This document shows positions 23,984 through 36,529 of a stretch of DNA of 64,000 nucleotides, piece by piece. Below the pieces are notes generated by a model. That model was not told the DNA's origin. It saw only the letters and a list, made by a program, of their open reading frames with translations, and did no database searches. This DNA is from Cercis canadensis. Taxonomy: Eukaryota > Streptophyta > Magnoliopsida > Fabales > Fabaceae. The stretch lies in contig QAOA01007183.1 in NCBI GenBank assembly GCA_003255065.1, positions 853,001-917,000 on the forward strand. Reading direction: 5' to 3'. The position numbers and the translations under genes are program-made. The number at the start of each line of letters is the position of its first letter. Within the stretch, counting starts at the first letter, position 1.

Positions 23984-24973
23984 ATGATTAGATTATTTAA
24001 AGTAAAGGAAAGTCGAAGAGAAGCTGCTGCAAATTCCAAAGGACTGGCACCAGTCAAGAAGCAATGTGCAGGGGCATTACGTGTTTATAAAGGTTTTCAA
24101 TTTTGTTGATGTTAATTATTTTGAACAGGAGTCTGAAATATAAGCGAGTTGAACTTGCCTGAGATGTGTAATGTATCATTCCCCAAGGGAAAAGATGACT
24201 TAATGAACTTTGAGATAACCATTCAGCCTAACGATGGATACTATGTGTAACTAACCTTTTGCTCTTTTTTTTCTCCCTAGATCTCACATTATTTTATTTG
24301 AGAGGTGATTTCGTTAATACGTGCGTTCCAAAGCTGCCTGGTTATCTTGTATATAATAACAAAAAACAAATATCAGCTGAGTGATTTTTCCTTTTTAATG
24401 GTCACAGTGGGGGGAAGTTTCGGTTCTAATCCTAGTTTCCCCTTTCTATCCTCATGAGCCACCAAAAGTCAAGTGCAAGACAAAGGTTGACAAACCCCTC
24501 AGGCCTCATAGTCACTTGTGAATGATGTTTCATTCTTTTGATTTGTCTCTTAATAAAGCCGCTAAGCATTTTATGTTGTGTAATTCTCATATATCTGTTA
24601 TATGCTTCCTTCAGGTTTACCATCCTAACATTGATTGTAAAGGAAATGTCTTCCTCAATATTCTTCGAGAAGACTGGAAACCTGTCCTCAATATAAACAC
24701 CATTATATATGGATTGTTTCATTTATTCATACTAATTATTATTAGTATTTTTTAAAGAAACAAATTTGCTGCCAAGTTTTCACATTCATTGACTAAGACC
24801 TAGAATGATGCTAACTGTTTATGGCGGGTTTGCGGCAACCCAATTATGAGGATCCTCTAGTCTCAGGTGCAGCTCAACTTCTGAGGGACAATCCTGAGAA
24901 GTTTGAATTGAATGTGCGAAAAGCATTAGCTGGTGGGTATATCGGGGAGAACTACTTCTCTGGGTGCTTATAG
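23984..24973 (+). pseudogene. RCE1: NEDD8/RUB1-conjugating enzyme (RCE1/UBC12) pseudogene, introns retained
   Basis: Five exon-like blocks follow UBC12 in order: MIRLFKVKESRREAAANSKG (23984-24092), ISELNLPEMCNVSFPKGKDD (24129-~24246), YPHEPPKVKCKTK (24408-24485), [20 protein letters not shown] (24615-~24729) and NYEDPLVSGAAQLLRDNPEK to the stop (~24835-24973). Functional enzymes move NEDD8/RUB1 to cullins through the Cys of NVCLNILRED. Here that Cys is Phe (codon TTC). Block 2 meets an in-frame TGA just after its acceptor. Block 3 has TAA and a 1-bp frame change before YPHEP, and the last acceptor AG appears lost. Retained introns mark a copied gene segment, not a processed transcript. The remaining identity is high, so decay is fairly recent. 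I infer no RUB1-transfer activity. Confidence 0.85.
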
Positions 24974-26315
24974 TTAACTGAATTGCATGTATCTCTGCTT
25001 TGTAAGTCCTTTTGAAGCTTCAAGTCTGAGACATATATTTTCTTGTGTTTAGGTCTGAGATTATAGGACACGAGATTGCACTTTTGGTGGCTTATAGAGG
25101 AATGATTAGTCTGTGGAGGTAGAAATTCCATCATCAAATGACCTTCTGATCTTATGCAATTGTAAATGTAATTACATAAGAGTTGTCCGTTTCTTAATTA
25201 TATTTGTAGTTTGCCTTTTTCATGGTCAATGGTAAAATCTTTTGTAGTTGCTTCTTGCTTGTTTATCTGTCTTATGACTCCGTTACTATCTGTTTTCTTT
25301 TGGTCCCTGCCTCACTCTTATTAATGCCAGTTTGCAGTCATTTTAACTGAGCTCACACATGACACACCCATTAGAAGGTCCCACAGAGACTGTTGTTCCT
25401 CCACCATTTTATAGCAAAGCAAAAGTGAAAATAATTAATTAAGGCCCCTAGCCCGTGTTGGCTGGGATTTTACTCTCACCAAATTGAACCCTTTTGCGGC
25501 TTTGATGATGTACATCATGCCATTGCCTGTTGGGTGTTGGTAACAAAAACTCCTTCACGGGGAATCCGGGTCGGGTCTCCCCACAATGCTTGCTATACTA
25601 GAACGTCAGAACCACCACTAATTCTGTTGTTACTAGCTTTTTAGCTTCAATATTTGACCCATTAAAGAGAAGGCGGAAAAAATAGAGTTTTTTTTTTAAA
25701 AAAAAAAAAAAAACAAAAAACAAAAGAATAAAGCAAAGGAAAAGCGTTTCGGAATTTGCCATTGAGGATTTCATTTCATACAATGTTTTAACGGATGGGC
25801 AGCACTTGAAACGTTTTCGGTCCGATGATGATTGATGAGCCTTGACCTCTTCTGAGTTCTGAGCAGTACTTCACCATCGGATCATTTCTGGACTTCCGAG
25901 CTGGGTCCCATCCCAACGGCTGGGACCCACTCACACTAATTATTAGGTCATCAGAAGGCAGTCCACATGTTATGTAAGCCCTCCACGCGGCAAATCCCAC
26001 TCTCCTTGTGTCGACTCCAGGGGATTGGCGTGCCCTTTGCAGTTACTATATCAATCACAACCGTCAAATCCTGATCAGAATGCTAATCAATGAAAACGTA
26101 GCGTTCATGAGGCACGAGCTCAGGACCTTGGGTGTAGGTGTATCACATGGTATGATAGCCCGAAATTCAGCTTTATCTTTTCTCAAACACGGAGAGATTC
26201 TTCTACACATCCAGCGAGGAGGAGGAAGCGAATACCTCGTGAGCCCATTACTCTCTCCCGTTGGGTTTAAATCAGTTGCGACGCAACCCACTGTCATTCT
26301 TGGCATTGCCGGAAA
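24974..26315. other. BZR1 upstream region and 5' UTR
   Basis: Contains an A/T homopolymer tract near 25688-25713 and GC-richer sequence from ~25800. The 5' UTR of the BZR1-like gene probably starts in the last few hundred bases. The open frame at 26008-26319 ends at the BZR1 start codon and has no family match. Confidence 0.5.
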
Positions 26316-26584
26316 ATGACTTCAGATGGGGCAACTTCGGCAGCAACAAGTCGGAGAAAGCCTTCGTGGAGGGAAAGAGAGAACAATAGGAGGAGGGAGA
26401 GGAGGAGGAGAGCCATAGCAGCCAAGATATATACTGGCCTTAGAGCTCAGGGCAACTACAATTTGCCTAAGCACTGTGACAATAACGAGGTCTTGAAGGC
26501 TCTCTGTGTCGAAGCTGGTTGGACCGTCGAAGACGACGGCACCACCTACCGCAAGGTGCTTTTCTTCCCTCTCAACTTAATTGC

Positions 26585-26620
<36 letters not shown>

Positions 26621-27940
26621 TTAATTAGCTCAGACTTATACTTGTTATAGATCTTGTCACCTGATTTTGCATCTGGATTCCGTTTGTTACGGTTAGATGG
26701 CAATTTGCAAAGAAATGGCTTATTTTAGTCGGATCAAACTCGTTCTTAGTTCCAAACTTCTTTTACTGGGATTTGGTCCATCTACTAGTATCCATATCTG
26801 GACTGGAATCTTCTTAATTTACCAATTTTTTAGTCCAATGAATCTTTTCCTAGCAAATTTTCAGGTTCCGCGTTCCTCCTGTTTCCTCACTAGTTCAATT
26901 ATATTTTGTGTGTTTGTGTCTGCGTGAGAGAGAGAGGGAGAGAGAAAGAAGAGTAGGAGGGAGAAGAATTTATTGTAATTCGATCGACTATCCAATTATA
27001 CCATCGTAGAATCAGGCGCCAAAATCCCAACATAATAAGCTTTATAACTTGATTGTCTGAGTAAATTGGATATGAAAAGATGCATATAAAAGAGAAATGA
27101 TAATGTTTGTTACTCATTTTGCTTTAGTATAAAAGAGAAAAGAAAAGAAAAGAAAATCAAATGGTACAAGAATTGCCTTATTATGTTATTTATTATTTAT
27201 AGTAACTTAATAATGTGTTTGTTGGTATTAATTATTGTTGATAGGGATGCAAAGCAGCAGCAGGAGATAACGCAGGGAGTTCAACGAGAAACACCCCGTT
27301 CTCTTCCCAAAATCCAAGTCCTCTTTCATCATCGTTTCCAAGCCCAATTCCTTCGTACCAAGTGAGTCCTTCGTCGTCCTCATTCCCAAGCCCTTCTCGT
27401 TTGGATGGCTACAACGCATCAAAGCTAATTCCATACATTCGGAATGTGATTCCCACATCTCTCCCTCCTCTAAGAATCTCAAACAGCGCCCCTGTAACTC
27501 CACCTCTCTCATCACCAACATCAAGAAATCCTAAACCAATTCCCACATGGGAGTCAATCGCCAGAGAATCCATGACCTCCTTCAATTACCCTTTCTTAGC
27601 AGCTTCTGCCCCAGCCAGCCCAACTCACCGTCACATTTATACCCCACCCACTATACCTGAATGCGATGAGTCTGATACATCCACTGTTGAGTCTGGCCAG
27701 TGGATGAACTTCCAAGCATTTGCACCCTCTGCATCAGCCTTCCCAACCTCTCCAACCTTTAATCTTGTTAGACCTGTTGCTCAGCACACTTTGCCTAATA
27801 ATGCAATCCAAGGCATGACGATCAGAGGCTCAGAAGCAGACTTTGAGGTACAGGTAAAGCCCTGGGTGGGAGAAAAAATTCACGAAGTTGGCTTGGATGA
27901 TCTAGAGCTCACACTTGGAAGTGGCAAGGCTCGGAGTTAG
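26316..27940 (+). CDS. BZR1: BES1/BZR1 brassinosteroid-responsive transcription factor
   Basis: Two exons, 26316-26555 and 27245-27940, joined at GCAAG|GT...AG|GGATGC, give 311 residues. Residues ~13-80 form the plant-specific bHLH-like DNA-binding region ([20 protein letters not shown], then [20 protein letters not shown]), which in BZR1/BES1 binds BRRE and E-box sites. The middle is Ser/Pro-rich with many SxxxS sites for GSK3/BIN2 kinases. [11 protein letters not shown] keeps the Ser and Thr of the 14-3-3 site, and [15 protein letters not shown] matches the PEST segment. The C-terminus has the EAR repressor motif LELTLG. Odd point: the usual GCKPLPGE/GCKPPP after the DNA-binding domain reads [12 protein letters not shown] microsatellite sits just inside the intron. 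Similarity and neighbours place it in the BZR1/BES1 clade; BEH2-4-type paralogy is the alternative. Confidence 0.93.
26590..26616 (+). repeat. (TC)n microsatellite in the BZR1 intron
   Basis: About 13 CT units shortly downstream of the splice donor. It is likely polymorphic. Confidence 0.85.
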
Positions 27941-29481
27941 GCTAGCTGTACGAAATTATTCATGCGGGTTATGTTATGTTATGTTATCTTATGTGACACC
28001 GCATGATTCATTTTGCTGCTTGGTTCTTCATTCAACTTGGTGTTAAAGCGCAACAGTTTCCTGGCTCAGCCCTATTGGCGTAAGCCACATTTCTGGAACC
28101 AGAACTTCTACTGTGGACTTGAGGTATCAGATGTCATGTGGATTTTGTGTTCAGAATCATCTCTATCCAAACCCCAGTAAACATAGAAATGAATTGTCAT
28201 CTCATCTCTTCGTTTAGTGAACAAGACTCAAAAACGTTTGGAAAGCCTTAACAGGGATCACTAGTCTTCTATTATTAGATGTCGTGGTTGATATGGCTTG
28301 GAATTTCCAACGTTTGTTCTCTCTTTCAAAAAAACAAAACCCACAAGATCATATTATTATTTGTTGATTGGTTACTTTCAAATATATTATACTTCTTCAT
28401 TATCATCTTCTTTGTATCAAAATCAAATAGTTCCTATGTGACTTTTACCCAAAGGCTGGGTGGTGGGCTCAAAAAGAACAGTTGTTACTTGTTTCGCCTT
28501 TTTAAATGTTACGATTAACGACGGGGTTCATCCCACCTGACCCGAAACCCAAAATCCCAACCCAACAAAAGAAAAAGATGGTTCAAGCTATCATGTGATG
28601 TAACTTTTGCCGGTGGTCCATAAAAAAGTCTCTAGTATATTGATGGCGCGGCCCGACAGGTCTGGCATGCATACACATACATTCATCAAATCAAACCATG
28701 AAATAAGATAATCTTAAAGTAGTTGAATTAATACAAAGAAGTTGCAGCTCGAATTCTTCGACGAATTTTTGTCTAACAGTGTAAGAGGGACCTGCAGTTC
28801 ACGCCCCAGCGGAACCACTCCCGAGTCTTTGCTCTACATTCATCTTGAGCGGGCTAGCGTCGCCTTTTCTTAAGTTTCGTCTACTAGAGTCTAGAATTAC
28901 AAAGCCCCTTTAACAAGGACTTGGTAGATTAAGCTGTTTATGTTTTGTAATAATTCACTTATAAATTGTAATTCAAAATACAGCACACCAGAGGCCATCT
29001 TATAAGAGCAAACCACTTGCTTCCTTCGACTGTGAAAGGAATTCTGGGGAATTCAAGAAAGCAGCAGAAGAAAACCTGTTTAAGGCTATGCATACACCCA
29101 TCCAAAATGCTCACGAGGTTTAATTGTCCCTGCATAGTTCCGATTATGCTATGATGTTACTCCTCAAAGAAAGTGTCAGACAGGAGGCTAATTATGGAAA
29201 ATTTATTACAGAACAACAAACCAACGAGAAGAGCAACTTATGAGCACGTATCCTAATTCTTAAAAGAATTCCCTAAAATCAGTAATTTAACACCTAAAGA
29301 AGCATGCACGTTTACGTGGGAGATTCTACTGTACTGTTTAATGTCATCAAAGCCTGGTGAGACCGATTTCTAATTAGGTTAGCTGACATGACATACCAGC
29401 GGATCAGGAAACAGAGAAAAGTATAACGATTCACGTATCATTCAGAAGCAAGACCTTCTCCTCGCGTTAAACGACTTTCAA
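27941..29481. other. Convergent 3' regions of BZR1 and the DNA glycosylase gene
   Basis: The two genes converge here, so their 3' UTRs must lie in this interval. Short TTATG repeats occur at ~27970-27992. A short open frame at 28279-28518 has no family signature. Confidence 0.55.
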
Positions 29482-32400
29482 TCATCGAATCTGTCCCTGC
29501 ACCAAAGTTTCATTTTCTACCACTTTCTCCTCAACCTTTGTTTTTAATTCTTTTGTGGTTGCCACAGTGCATTCCTGGTATCTGAAGCATGTTAATAGAT
29601 GATCATTAACAAGTCCTGCTACTTGCATGAATGAATAAACAACAGTAGGCCCCACACATTGGAAACCTCTGCGCATCATGTCCTTGCTGATGACTTCTGC
29701 TTTTGGTGTCTTAACAGGTACTTGACGTCCGTAACGAAATTGATTTCTTATTGGCTTGTGGTTCACAAATCTCCAGCAGTAGCTGCTAAACGAACCAAAC
29801 TCCTGCTGAACCTGCACAAGGATAAATCAACGCTTAACAATAAATATTTGGGTAAAACTCAGTTCTGACAACTTTCCTATTTACAAATCTGACAGCTAAT
29901 AAGTATCTTTTGCTTGAAACACAACATTCAACAAAGAATTACCTTAAGCAATTGCTTAGCATTTTCCACAATAGCACGGAGCTTTGGATCTGATAGGAGT
30001 GGGGTGCCATTTACTTTCAACATTAGCAACTTCTTCTCGGTAAACTGTGCAATTGATGATGGATCAAAATTTTCAAAATGTTTCCTATGAAAGATATCAA
30101 ACAAAAAAGATCAGATAACAAGTGAGTGGATGTCTTATGTAATTAAGTACAGATAGGCATACCTGAATATGTCCGTCTGGTTAAGGATAGCTGGCCAACT
30201 ATGTTCTGCTAATGCTTGAGAAAAGACCAGCAGCTCAAATAGCTTCCTGTCATCTTTCACTGGAACTCCCCACTCTTCATCATGGAATGCAGTATAAAGG
30301 GGATCTGTTAAGAAAGAAATATATTATTCTGATAAGGCAACCATATCAGTGGGGTAATAAGCATGCTGTGGCTTGACCCAAGTGCCAGTATTCTTTGCTG
30401 AAGATCAAAGTCGGAAATGGACTCCATATTAGGAGACATAAAAAAAGAAAACCACCTAGCAATGTGGATAACGGTTCAAAATCTGACAAGTTTGAGTAAC
30501 TAAAAAAAGCAAGACACCAATGAACCAATGACCAGTAAAATGAAATTTTCTTCAAAAGAAACAGCAATACCTCATAAGAAGACATAACCAAAATCAATGG
30601 GTGAAATTGAAGTGGATTCATTTGTGGTTTAAATCTCAACTAGAAATGGTGCAACTGTTCTTTGTTAAATAGTGAGCCTTGGCCTTGGGCATAGCTTATT
30701 CATACTATCCTAGATTTTCCAATAAAAGTCTTGTCAGAGAGTCGTCCCAGCCATTTATGATCAAAATGCAACCATTACTTTAGTACCTGACTCAAATAAA
30801 TCATGCTGCTTATATAACTCCTAATCCTGTTCTTAGAAATGTTTTATTACATAGGAACATTGCAAGTCATAGTCCTCTGTAATACTTATTTATATATATA
30901 TATATAGGCTTTTCAATGAAGATCATTTTCAAAGGAAGTTTGTCTCGTATCATCCTGATCAAACGCGGGTGCATTCTGTCTCAAGGAATTTTCCATTTAG
31001 AAAGTATATGAAATGCGGTCACTTACGAAAATAATGTACCATATTTACTCTTTTTCTAGTTTCATTAACGACTTGAGTGTCTTTTTCACTTGATATAAAA
31101 GCATCAGTGAAAAGGAAGAAAGCTGAAAAGAAAACTTGCAGAAACAAGATGATAATATGGCTTAATTTCTATACAAAAATAGATTGCCATGGCAGTTTTC
31201 AAGTCGGAGCCACCATTTAAAATCTCTGCTGCCTTGCTGCTCAAAACTTAATAATTTAATTTGAAGATCCTACATATGAATATGATGAACTATGTATTTA
31301 ACTAAGGCCAAAAGACAACTTCTACAGTACAAAATAAATAAGAAATTAAAAAAAATATAGGAAATGTTAATTTGCTGTATTTCATCCCCTTTTTGTTCAC
31401 TTGAAAGAAATTCGATCTGTTAACACCTACAAGGATCAATTTGTTTTGGGGAAAATAACATAATTGTGAAAAATATTTTCAGTTAAAAACAACGAATTAG
31501 GAAAAAAGTCCAGATACGGAAATTTCTCAGAAAATATTTTTAGAAACATTTTAATAGAAAATAATACACTCTCTTATAATTTTCTAGTGAAAATTACTTT
31601 CCCTTCTTAAAAGGATTGTAGCAATTGACCATGGAAATTTCTTTACACCAAACTTTAAAAGAAAAAGAAGAATTCTAAAAAGTGATTTTCTGGGCTAATT
31701 GACCTAGATATTACATTTTAAAAATAAAATTACACATCTATAATACTTTATAATTTAATTACCTAAATATTATAATTTTTTTTAAAAAAAATTTAAAGAT
31801 GTGAGAACTATTGGACGTGCCAACTGCCATGCAATGTGTCCCACTAAACGCGCCACCTAGCTACTACTGAGTCCGACCTTCCCACTACCCACCCAATGAA
31901 AGAAGAAACAAAACCAAGCACCACCTTCAGCTTTTGGACGTTGCAGAAATAAACAACAAAAGGAAGCATTATGAAGACCGGACACGTCAGCTAGTGACGT
32001 GTTTGGTGGGACACGCCACATGACAGTTGCCCCATCCAATAGTCTATATTTTGTTTTTGTTTTTATTTTTGTTAATTTTTAATTTTTTAAAAATTATAAT
32101 ATTTAAGTAATTAAATTAAAAATATTATAAATATATAATTTTGTTTCTAAAATATAACATTTAAGTTAATGAACTAATTTTGTGAACACCAAAAAAGAAA
32201 AAACGTGTGAGAAGAAGTTATTTTAAAATATAAAAAAATATAACTATTTGATTCTAAATAAATAGTATTATGTGATTATTTTTTTATGTTATTTTGTTTA
32301 TATATATAATTATATTTAAAAATAAAAAATAATGATATAATATTAATAAATATTTTTTATATTTTATGTGATAATAACTACATTAAAATTCTTTCATAAT

Positions 32401-32914
32401 TAAAATCAAATACCCAGAACCAAACAATAATTTTCTCCGAAAACAAACCAACGTGCTGTCTTTACTTTCCCATTAATTTGTAGATAATCTGAACTCAGAC
32501 TAAGTAAACCAGGACAAAAAAAGAAAGCTGAAGACACTCACCAGAATTTGGAGTGATCCAATCACACCTCTTAGCAGGAGCCAAGACCTTGGGAGACAAT
32601 GCCGCTACATCGGGCACAACCTTGATGGGCTTCAACCCATTACGCTTTATGGTCCTTCTAGAATTGACCGTTTTGGCTGAAGAATTGGTGGAAGAAGAAT
32701 CCGAGGAGTATGAGCTGTCGACCGACACATTCATTTGGACAATAGACGCAGGAATTTCTGATACCTTGTTTGTTTGACACTGTGGTTTCTTGGGGACCTC
32801 TTTCTTACGTTTCGGCTCTTGAGAAACCCCCACTCTGTTTCCAGCCGGTCCTAGAATCGCTCGCGGTTCAGACACCGGTCTAGAACAAGGCTTGAGCTTG
32901 GTCACAACAGGCAT
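29482..32914 (-). CDS. DNA-3-methyladenine glycosylase I family (TAG-like) protein
   Basis: Four exons on the minus strand: 32914-32542, 30304-30163, 30084-29943 and 29811-29482. They join in frame to 328 residues. Residues 1-~110 are a basic, Ser-rich, low-complexity extension typical of the plant family. From RCDWITPNSDPLYTAFHDEE the protein aligns with bacterial TAG, which excises 3-methyladenine in base excision repair. Segments FVNHKPIRN, MRRGFQCVGPTVVYSFMQ and GLVNDHLLTCFRYQEC match the helix-hairpin-helix region. The four zinc-binding residues of TAG have counterparts: Cys of RCDW, His of FHDEEW, His and Cys of NDHLLTC. The first intron (~2.2 kb) contains the MITE at 31699-32169. Gene order suggests orthology with At1g75090. 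Activity of plant members is less well characterised, so repair function is inferred from family. Confidence 0.9.
31699..32169. mobile_element. Long-TIR MITE, copy 2, in glycosylase intron 1
   Basis: Terminal inverted repeats of ~100 bp: the left end TTGACCTAGATATTACATTT corresponds to the complement of the right end, TTAACTTAAATGTTATATTT. Both arms contain the same AT-rich block ending in AAATATTATAATTTTT. The core has GGACACGTC/GACGTGTTTGGTGGGAC palindromic sequence and ACGCCAC motifs shared with the element at 2345-2663. It is longer than copy 1 because of an extra ~150 bp centre. No convincing target duplication. Confidence 0.65.
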
Positions 32915-33894
32915 TGGTATATATGTTTTTGGAATTTCTCTGAATGCGAGCTTTTTAGCGTTTGATTTTTAGGCTCTGAAACAATGAGGCCAAAGCTATT
33001 AATTTCTTGGTCACCAGCGAAGCGAATTTGTTGCTCCTTTTACGGAAAAGGTTCTGATCTACAATGATGACGGACAAGGAGATGATGTTAGGGCACAAAA
33101 TGAGGCTCTTGGTCTTGGGAGCTGATAGAATATAAGCTAACGGAGTATACAGTATTACAGTGGACTAGGGGGGAGAGAAGAGCCTAGAGACCTGGGCTTG
33201 GAGGGTCAAACATATTCATATAAATATAATCCAGGACCAGGTTTATTTTTAGAAGAGGAAAAACGATGCAATGGATAAAATACCGGTTGATGCCGGTATT
33301 TGTGCTGGCGTGGCAGTGATCATTTACCGGTTTGCGAGTTGAAAGCGGGATATAGCAGTTGCCAGTTGGAAAGAGAAGAAGGGGAAGCTTAGGCGAAGGG
33401 TCGCATTCGTTTGGTGATATTAAGAATGGGTGTCGTGTGGTATATGGCTTGTTGGAGAGTTCCTTACCGTTAACAAAAAGAATCCAAAGTCTCTCACCAA
33501 AAGGGGGTAATGGTGGAGTGGGTGGCCAACGGCTAGGTGATCAGGACCAGGTCTACCTAGAAAAGAAAAAGCCACTGAATAATATGGGCCGGGCCTTTCT
33601 TATCCACAATATTTGAAAACAGAAATTTGGGCCCATGGATCCAAACATTTGTTACGACAGTTACCTTGTCAAGAGAAAAGAAAACTCTTTATGTGTGTAC
33701 ACTGGGCCTAAGTGCCTAACCCTATAGAAAAAATTTACATGAGCATGAGTTTGTGGAAAGCACGGCAGGCATGGTTTCTGTAACTAGCTTTCAGTTTCAT
33801 GCGTGCTAGTATCAGCTGGATTGTATCTTTCCTGTTTGGATAAATTCTTAATTGCGATGAAAGAGATGTTTTCCATGTAGTGGAAGAAGTAGCA
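32915..33894. other. Upstream region of the DNA glycosylase gene
   Basis: Contains the presumed promoter and 5' UTR of the minus-strand glycosylase gene. An open frame at 33359-33616 has no recognisable domain. Confidence 0.5.
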
Positions 33895-33904
33895 GATGAA
33901 GCTC
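33895..33904 (+). repeat. Target-site duplication, left (MULE)
   Basis: GATGAAGCTC, identical to 36530-36539, lies immediately outside the inverted-repeat termini. Confidence 0.85.
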
Positions 33905-36529
33905 GGATCAACTACTTTAATAATGCAATTTTATATCTTATTTACACAAATGCAATAGTTTTGAAACTATTTTCTTGGTTATGGTAATTTTGATTTTTTT
34001 ATAATTTTTTTCTTATGAACAACAAAGAGAGGGAAGAAATTTGGCATCGTTGAGTGTCACAATTAGGGAGATTGCGACACCCAACACAACCAACCAAGTT
34101 CATATTGCGGCACTCCATATATGATGTAAGGCGAAATTGTTGCACTCCACATAACACTCAAAAAATTAATTTGCAGCACTTCATTATAGATGAAATTGCA
34201 ACACAAGCCAGTTTCGCAAGCCAAATTGCGGCACTCCACATAAGGACTCAAAAGGCCAATTTGCAACACTTCATTATAGACGAAATTGAGACACAAGCCA
34301 ATTTCGCAAGCCAACTTTCAACACATTAAGAGTTTTGCAATTTGCACATCAAGTGTCGCATAAGGAACAAAATTTCGTGTCGTTTCGGACAAAATGCATA
34401 AAATTTTTTGGTTTTGTCTGTTAACGACACGAAACATGGTTTCAATTCCAAAAATCAACTATTTTCATCGAAATAGAATAGATTTTGTGCATTTCGAGAA
34501 AATGAATAAACTTCGCTCCATTTTCGGAACGAATCAAGAATCAAGGGATAAAGGCCAGAGGGAGGGAGCCTCCGAAAGAATAGATACATTTAACAAGTAA
34601 CATTTATCTAGGATGAGAATGAACAAGAATAATCCCCAAATTCAGAATATAACCTAGATCCAAACATGCAGAGAAACCCAAAGCATTCTTCTTTAAACCC
34701 ACTCTATCGTGTTTTTCCCCCTAGTCTATGCAAAGAAAAAAAAAAAAAAGGAAGCACTAGATTTGAAAATGAACTTCCTTTCAAAGTTAAACTTGAAAAG
34801 GAAACCCGCTATTATCCTTGAAATGCCTGAAATTAGTCTATACTCGTAACTTGAAATGTCAAAGTTAAAATATTTATGGAAAAGGTGAAGGAAACAAAGA
34901 AGAGCATCATTTCTCACAGAAAAAGTACAGTTGATTTATTATTAAGGACCAGATAGGGGAATTAGAAGCACCTTGTTGAAGAAACACATGTCTTCTACCA
35001 TTGCTGCTGCTATTCTAGAAACAGAGTGAAAGGGAGCAAGGCGTAAATTGTTCTCTTACTTTAATTCTTCTACAGAGAGTTAAATAAAGTCCTAGGAAGA
35101 CGTATAAGAAATGAACGGTGAGAGAGTAAGACTGAGGAAGAGAGATAGTCATTTTTGGCAGCCAAAACAACTATGTTTTGAGAACAAAATAGTTATTTAA
35201 CATTACATTATCTAATTCTATATAATTTTATCATCATTGTTATATTAACTTTTTTTAAAATAAAAAAAATTATTACTTAAAAATATTTGAAACTTAGAGT
35301 ATAATATGTATTATGTAATTTGAGACTTAGAATATTATATTTATTTTGTATTAAGTTTTATGTATGCTAAATGTTGTTAAAATTTATAGACATTGATTAT
35401 ATTAATGTTATTTATTTAAAGATGTAATTATTTAATACTATACTCTCTAATTTTATATATTTCTACCAATAATATTATGTTAGAATCTTTTAAAATTAAA
35501 AAAAAATATATTGCTTAAAATTATTTAAAACGTTTCTTAAAAAATCTTCCGTTTTCACAAAAATTTTGAAACATTTCCATTTTTTAAGTGACCAAAACAG
35601 TACATCGAAACGAAATTTTGTTCCTTGGTGTTGCATGTTGCCAAATTTGACACAACAAAGGGTCCAAATTGCCAAGTAGCCACACATAAGGGAGTTCTGC
35701 AAAATGCAAGAGAAGTGTCGATTTCGACACATCAAAGTCTAATAGCAAATAGCAGAGTGAAGCCGAGGAGCATTTATGGATTCAAATTCCCATCAGAATT
35801 ATCAACATCAACAACCCAATTATGGGTTACTTTAGTTTCGCTCTGTCCCAAGTTCATTTCTCGCAAATTTCACAGAAGCTATTGATTCTAGTGGCAATGA
35901 GGGCAATCCACGGGAGAATTCTAGATTCAAGAGATTAATTTATAGATTCGTAAATTACAGTGACAACAACAATACGACGTCGCCAAGTTTCTAGGAATTG
36001 GAGGATAAACCTTCCAAAGCACGAAAGAAGCTTCTCTGAACCTTATGAACTCACTCTCAACAAGCCTATTATGGGTTGCTTCCTCGTTATCCAAGGCACA
36101 ATTCTACTATGAGTTCCCCCATGGATAGCTCCCTTGGACTCGGGGTTTCAATGGGAATGGCTCAAGAAACGCAGTCCAAAAGCTTTGGTTTGCGTCTTCT
36201 CAGGCAAAGTGGAGTGCCACAATATGCCCCTTGTGGAGTGCCGCAATTTTGCCCTTACTCCTGTTTAGTGCCTCAATTTCAACATTTGATCTCTCAATTT
36301 CACATTTTGTTGAGTGCTGCAATTTGAACGTGGGTGAGTGTTGAGTGCCGCAACTTGAACTTGGTTGGCTGTGTTGCGACACTTAACAGTGCCAAATTTC
36401 TTCTCTCTTATTTGTTCAAAAAAAAAAAATGATAAAAAAATTAAAACTAATGTAACTAAGGAACTAATTTCAAAATTATTGCATTTGTATAAATAAGATC
36501 CAAAATTACATTATTAAAGCACTTAATCC
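33905..36529. mobile_element. Non-autonomous Mutator-like element (MULE), 2,625 bp
   Basis: The left end GGATCAACTACTTTAATAAT corresponds to the complement of the right end, GGATTAAGTGCTTTAATAAT. Imperfect similarity continues inward for roughly 200 bp, through CAAATGCAATAGTTTTGAAA, GAAGAAATTTGGCA and CCAACCAAGTTCA on both sides. A perfect 10-bp direct repeat flanks it. Long terminal inverted repeats with a 9-10 bp duplication identify the Mutator superfamily. Inside the ends, motifs such as TTGCGGCACTCC recur, and a ~90-bp unit is tandemly repeated at 34156-34335. A second inner inverted pair, AAGGAACAAAATTTCGT near 34371 and its complement near 35608, lies deeper. No MuDR-type transposase or SWIM zinc-finger frame is visible, so it depends on an element elsewhere. 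Arm divergence suggests moderate age. Confidence 0.85.
34156..34335 (+). repeat. Two tandem copies of a ~90-bp unit inside the MULE
   Basis: Each copy begins ACTCAAAA and contains CACTTCATTATAGA then CAAGCCA and TTTCGCAAGCCAA. Copy boundaries are at about 34156, 34246 and 34335. Subterminal repeats of this kind often bind transposase. Confidence 0.75.

Noticed and set aside
23984-24973. A functional NEDD8-conjugating enzyme gene
   Set aside because: Catalytic Cys replaced by Phe, in-frame stops and damaged junctions make an active enzyme very unlikely.
26008-26319. 103-codon frame ending at the BZR1 ATG
   Set aside because: Likely 5' UTR or promoter; no family match and a different frame from BZR1.
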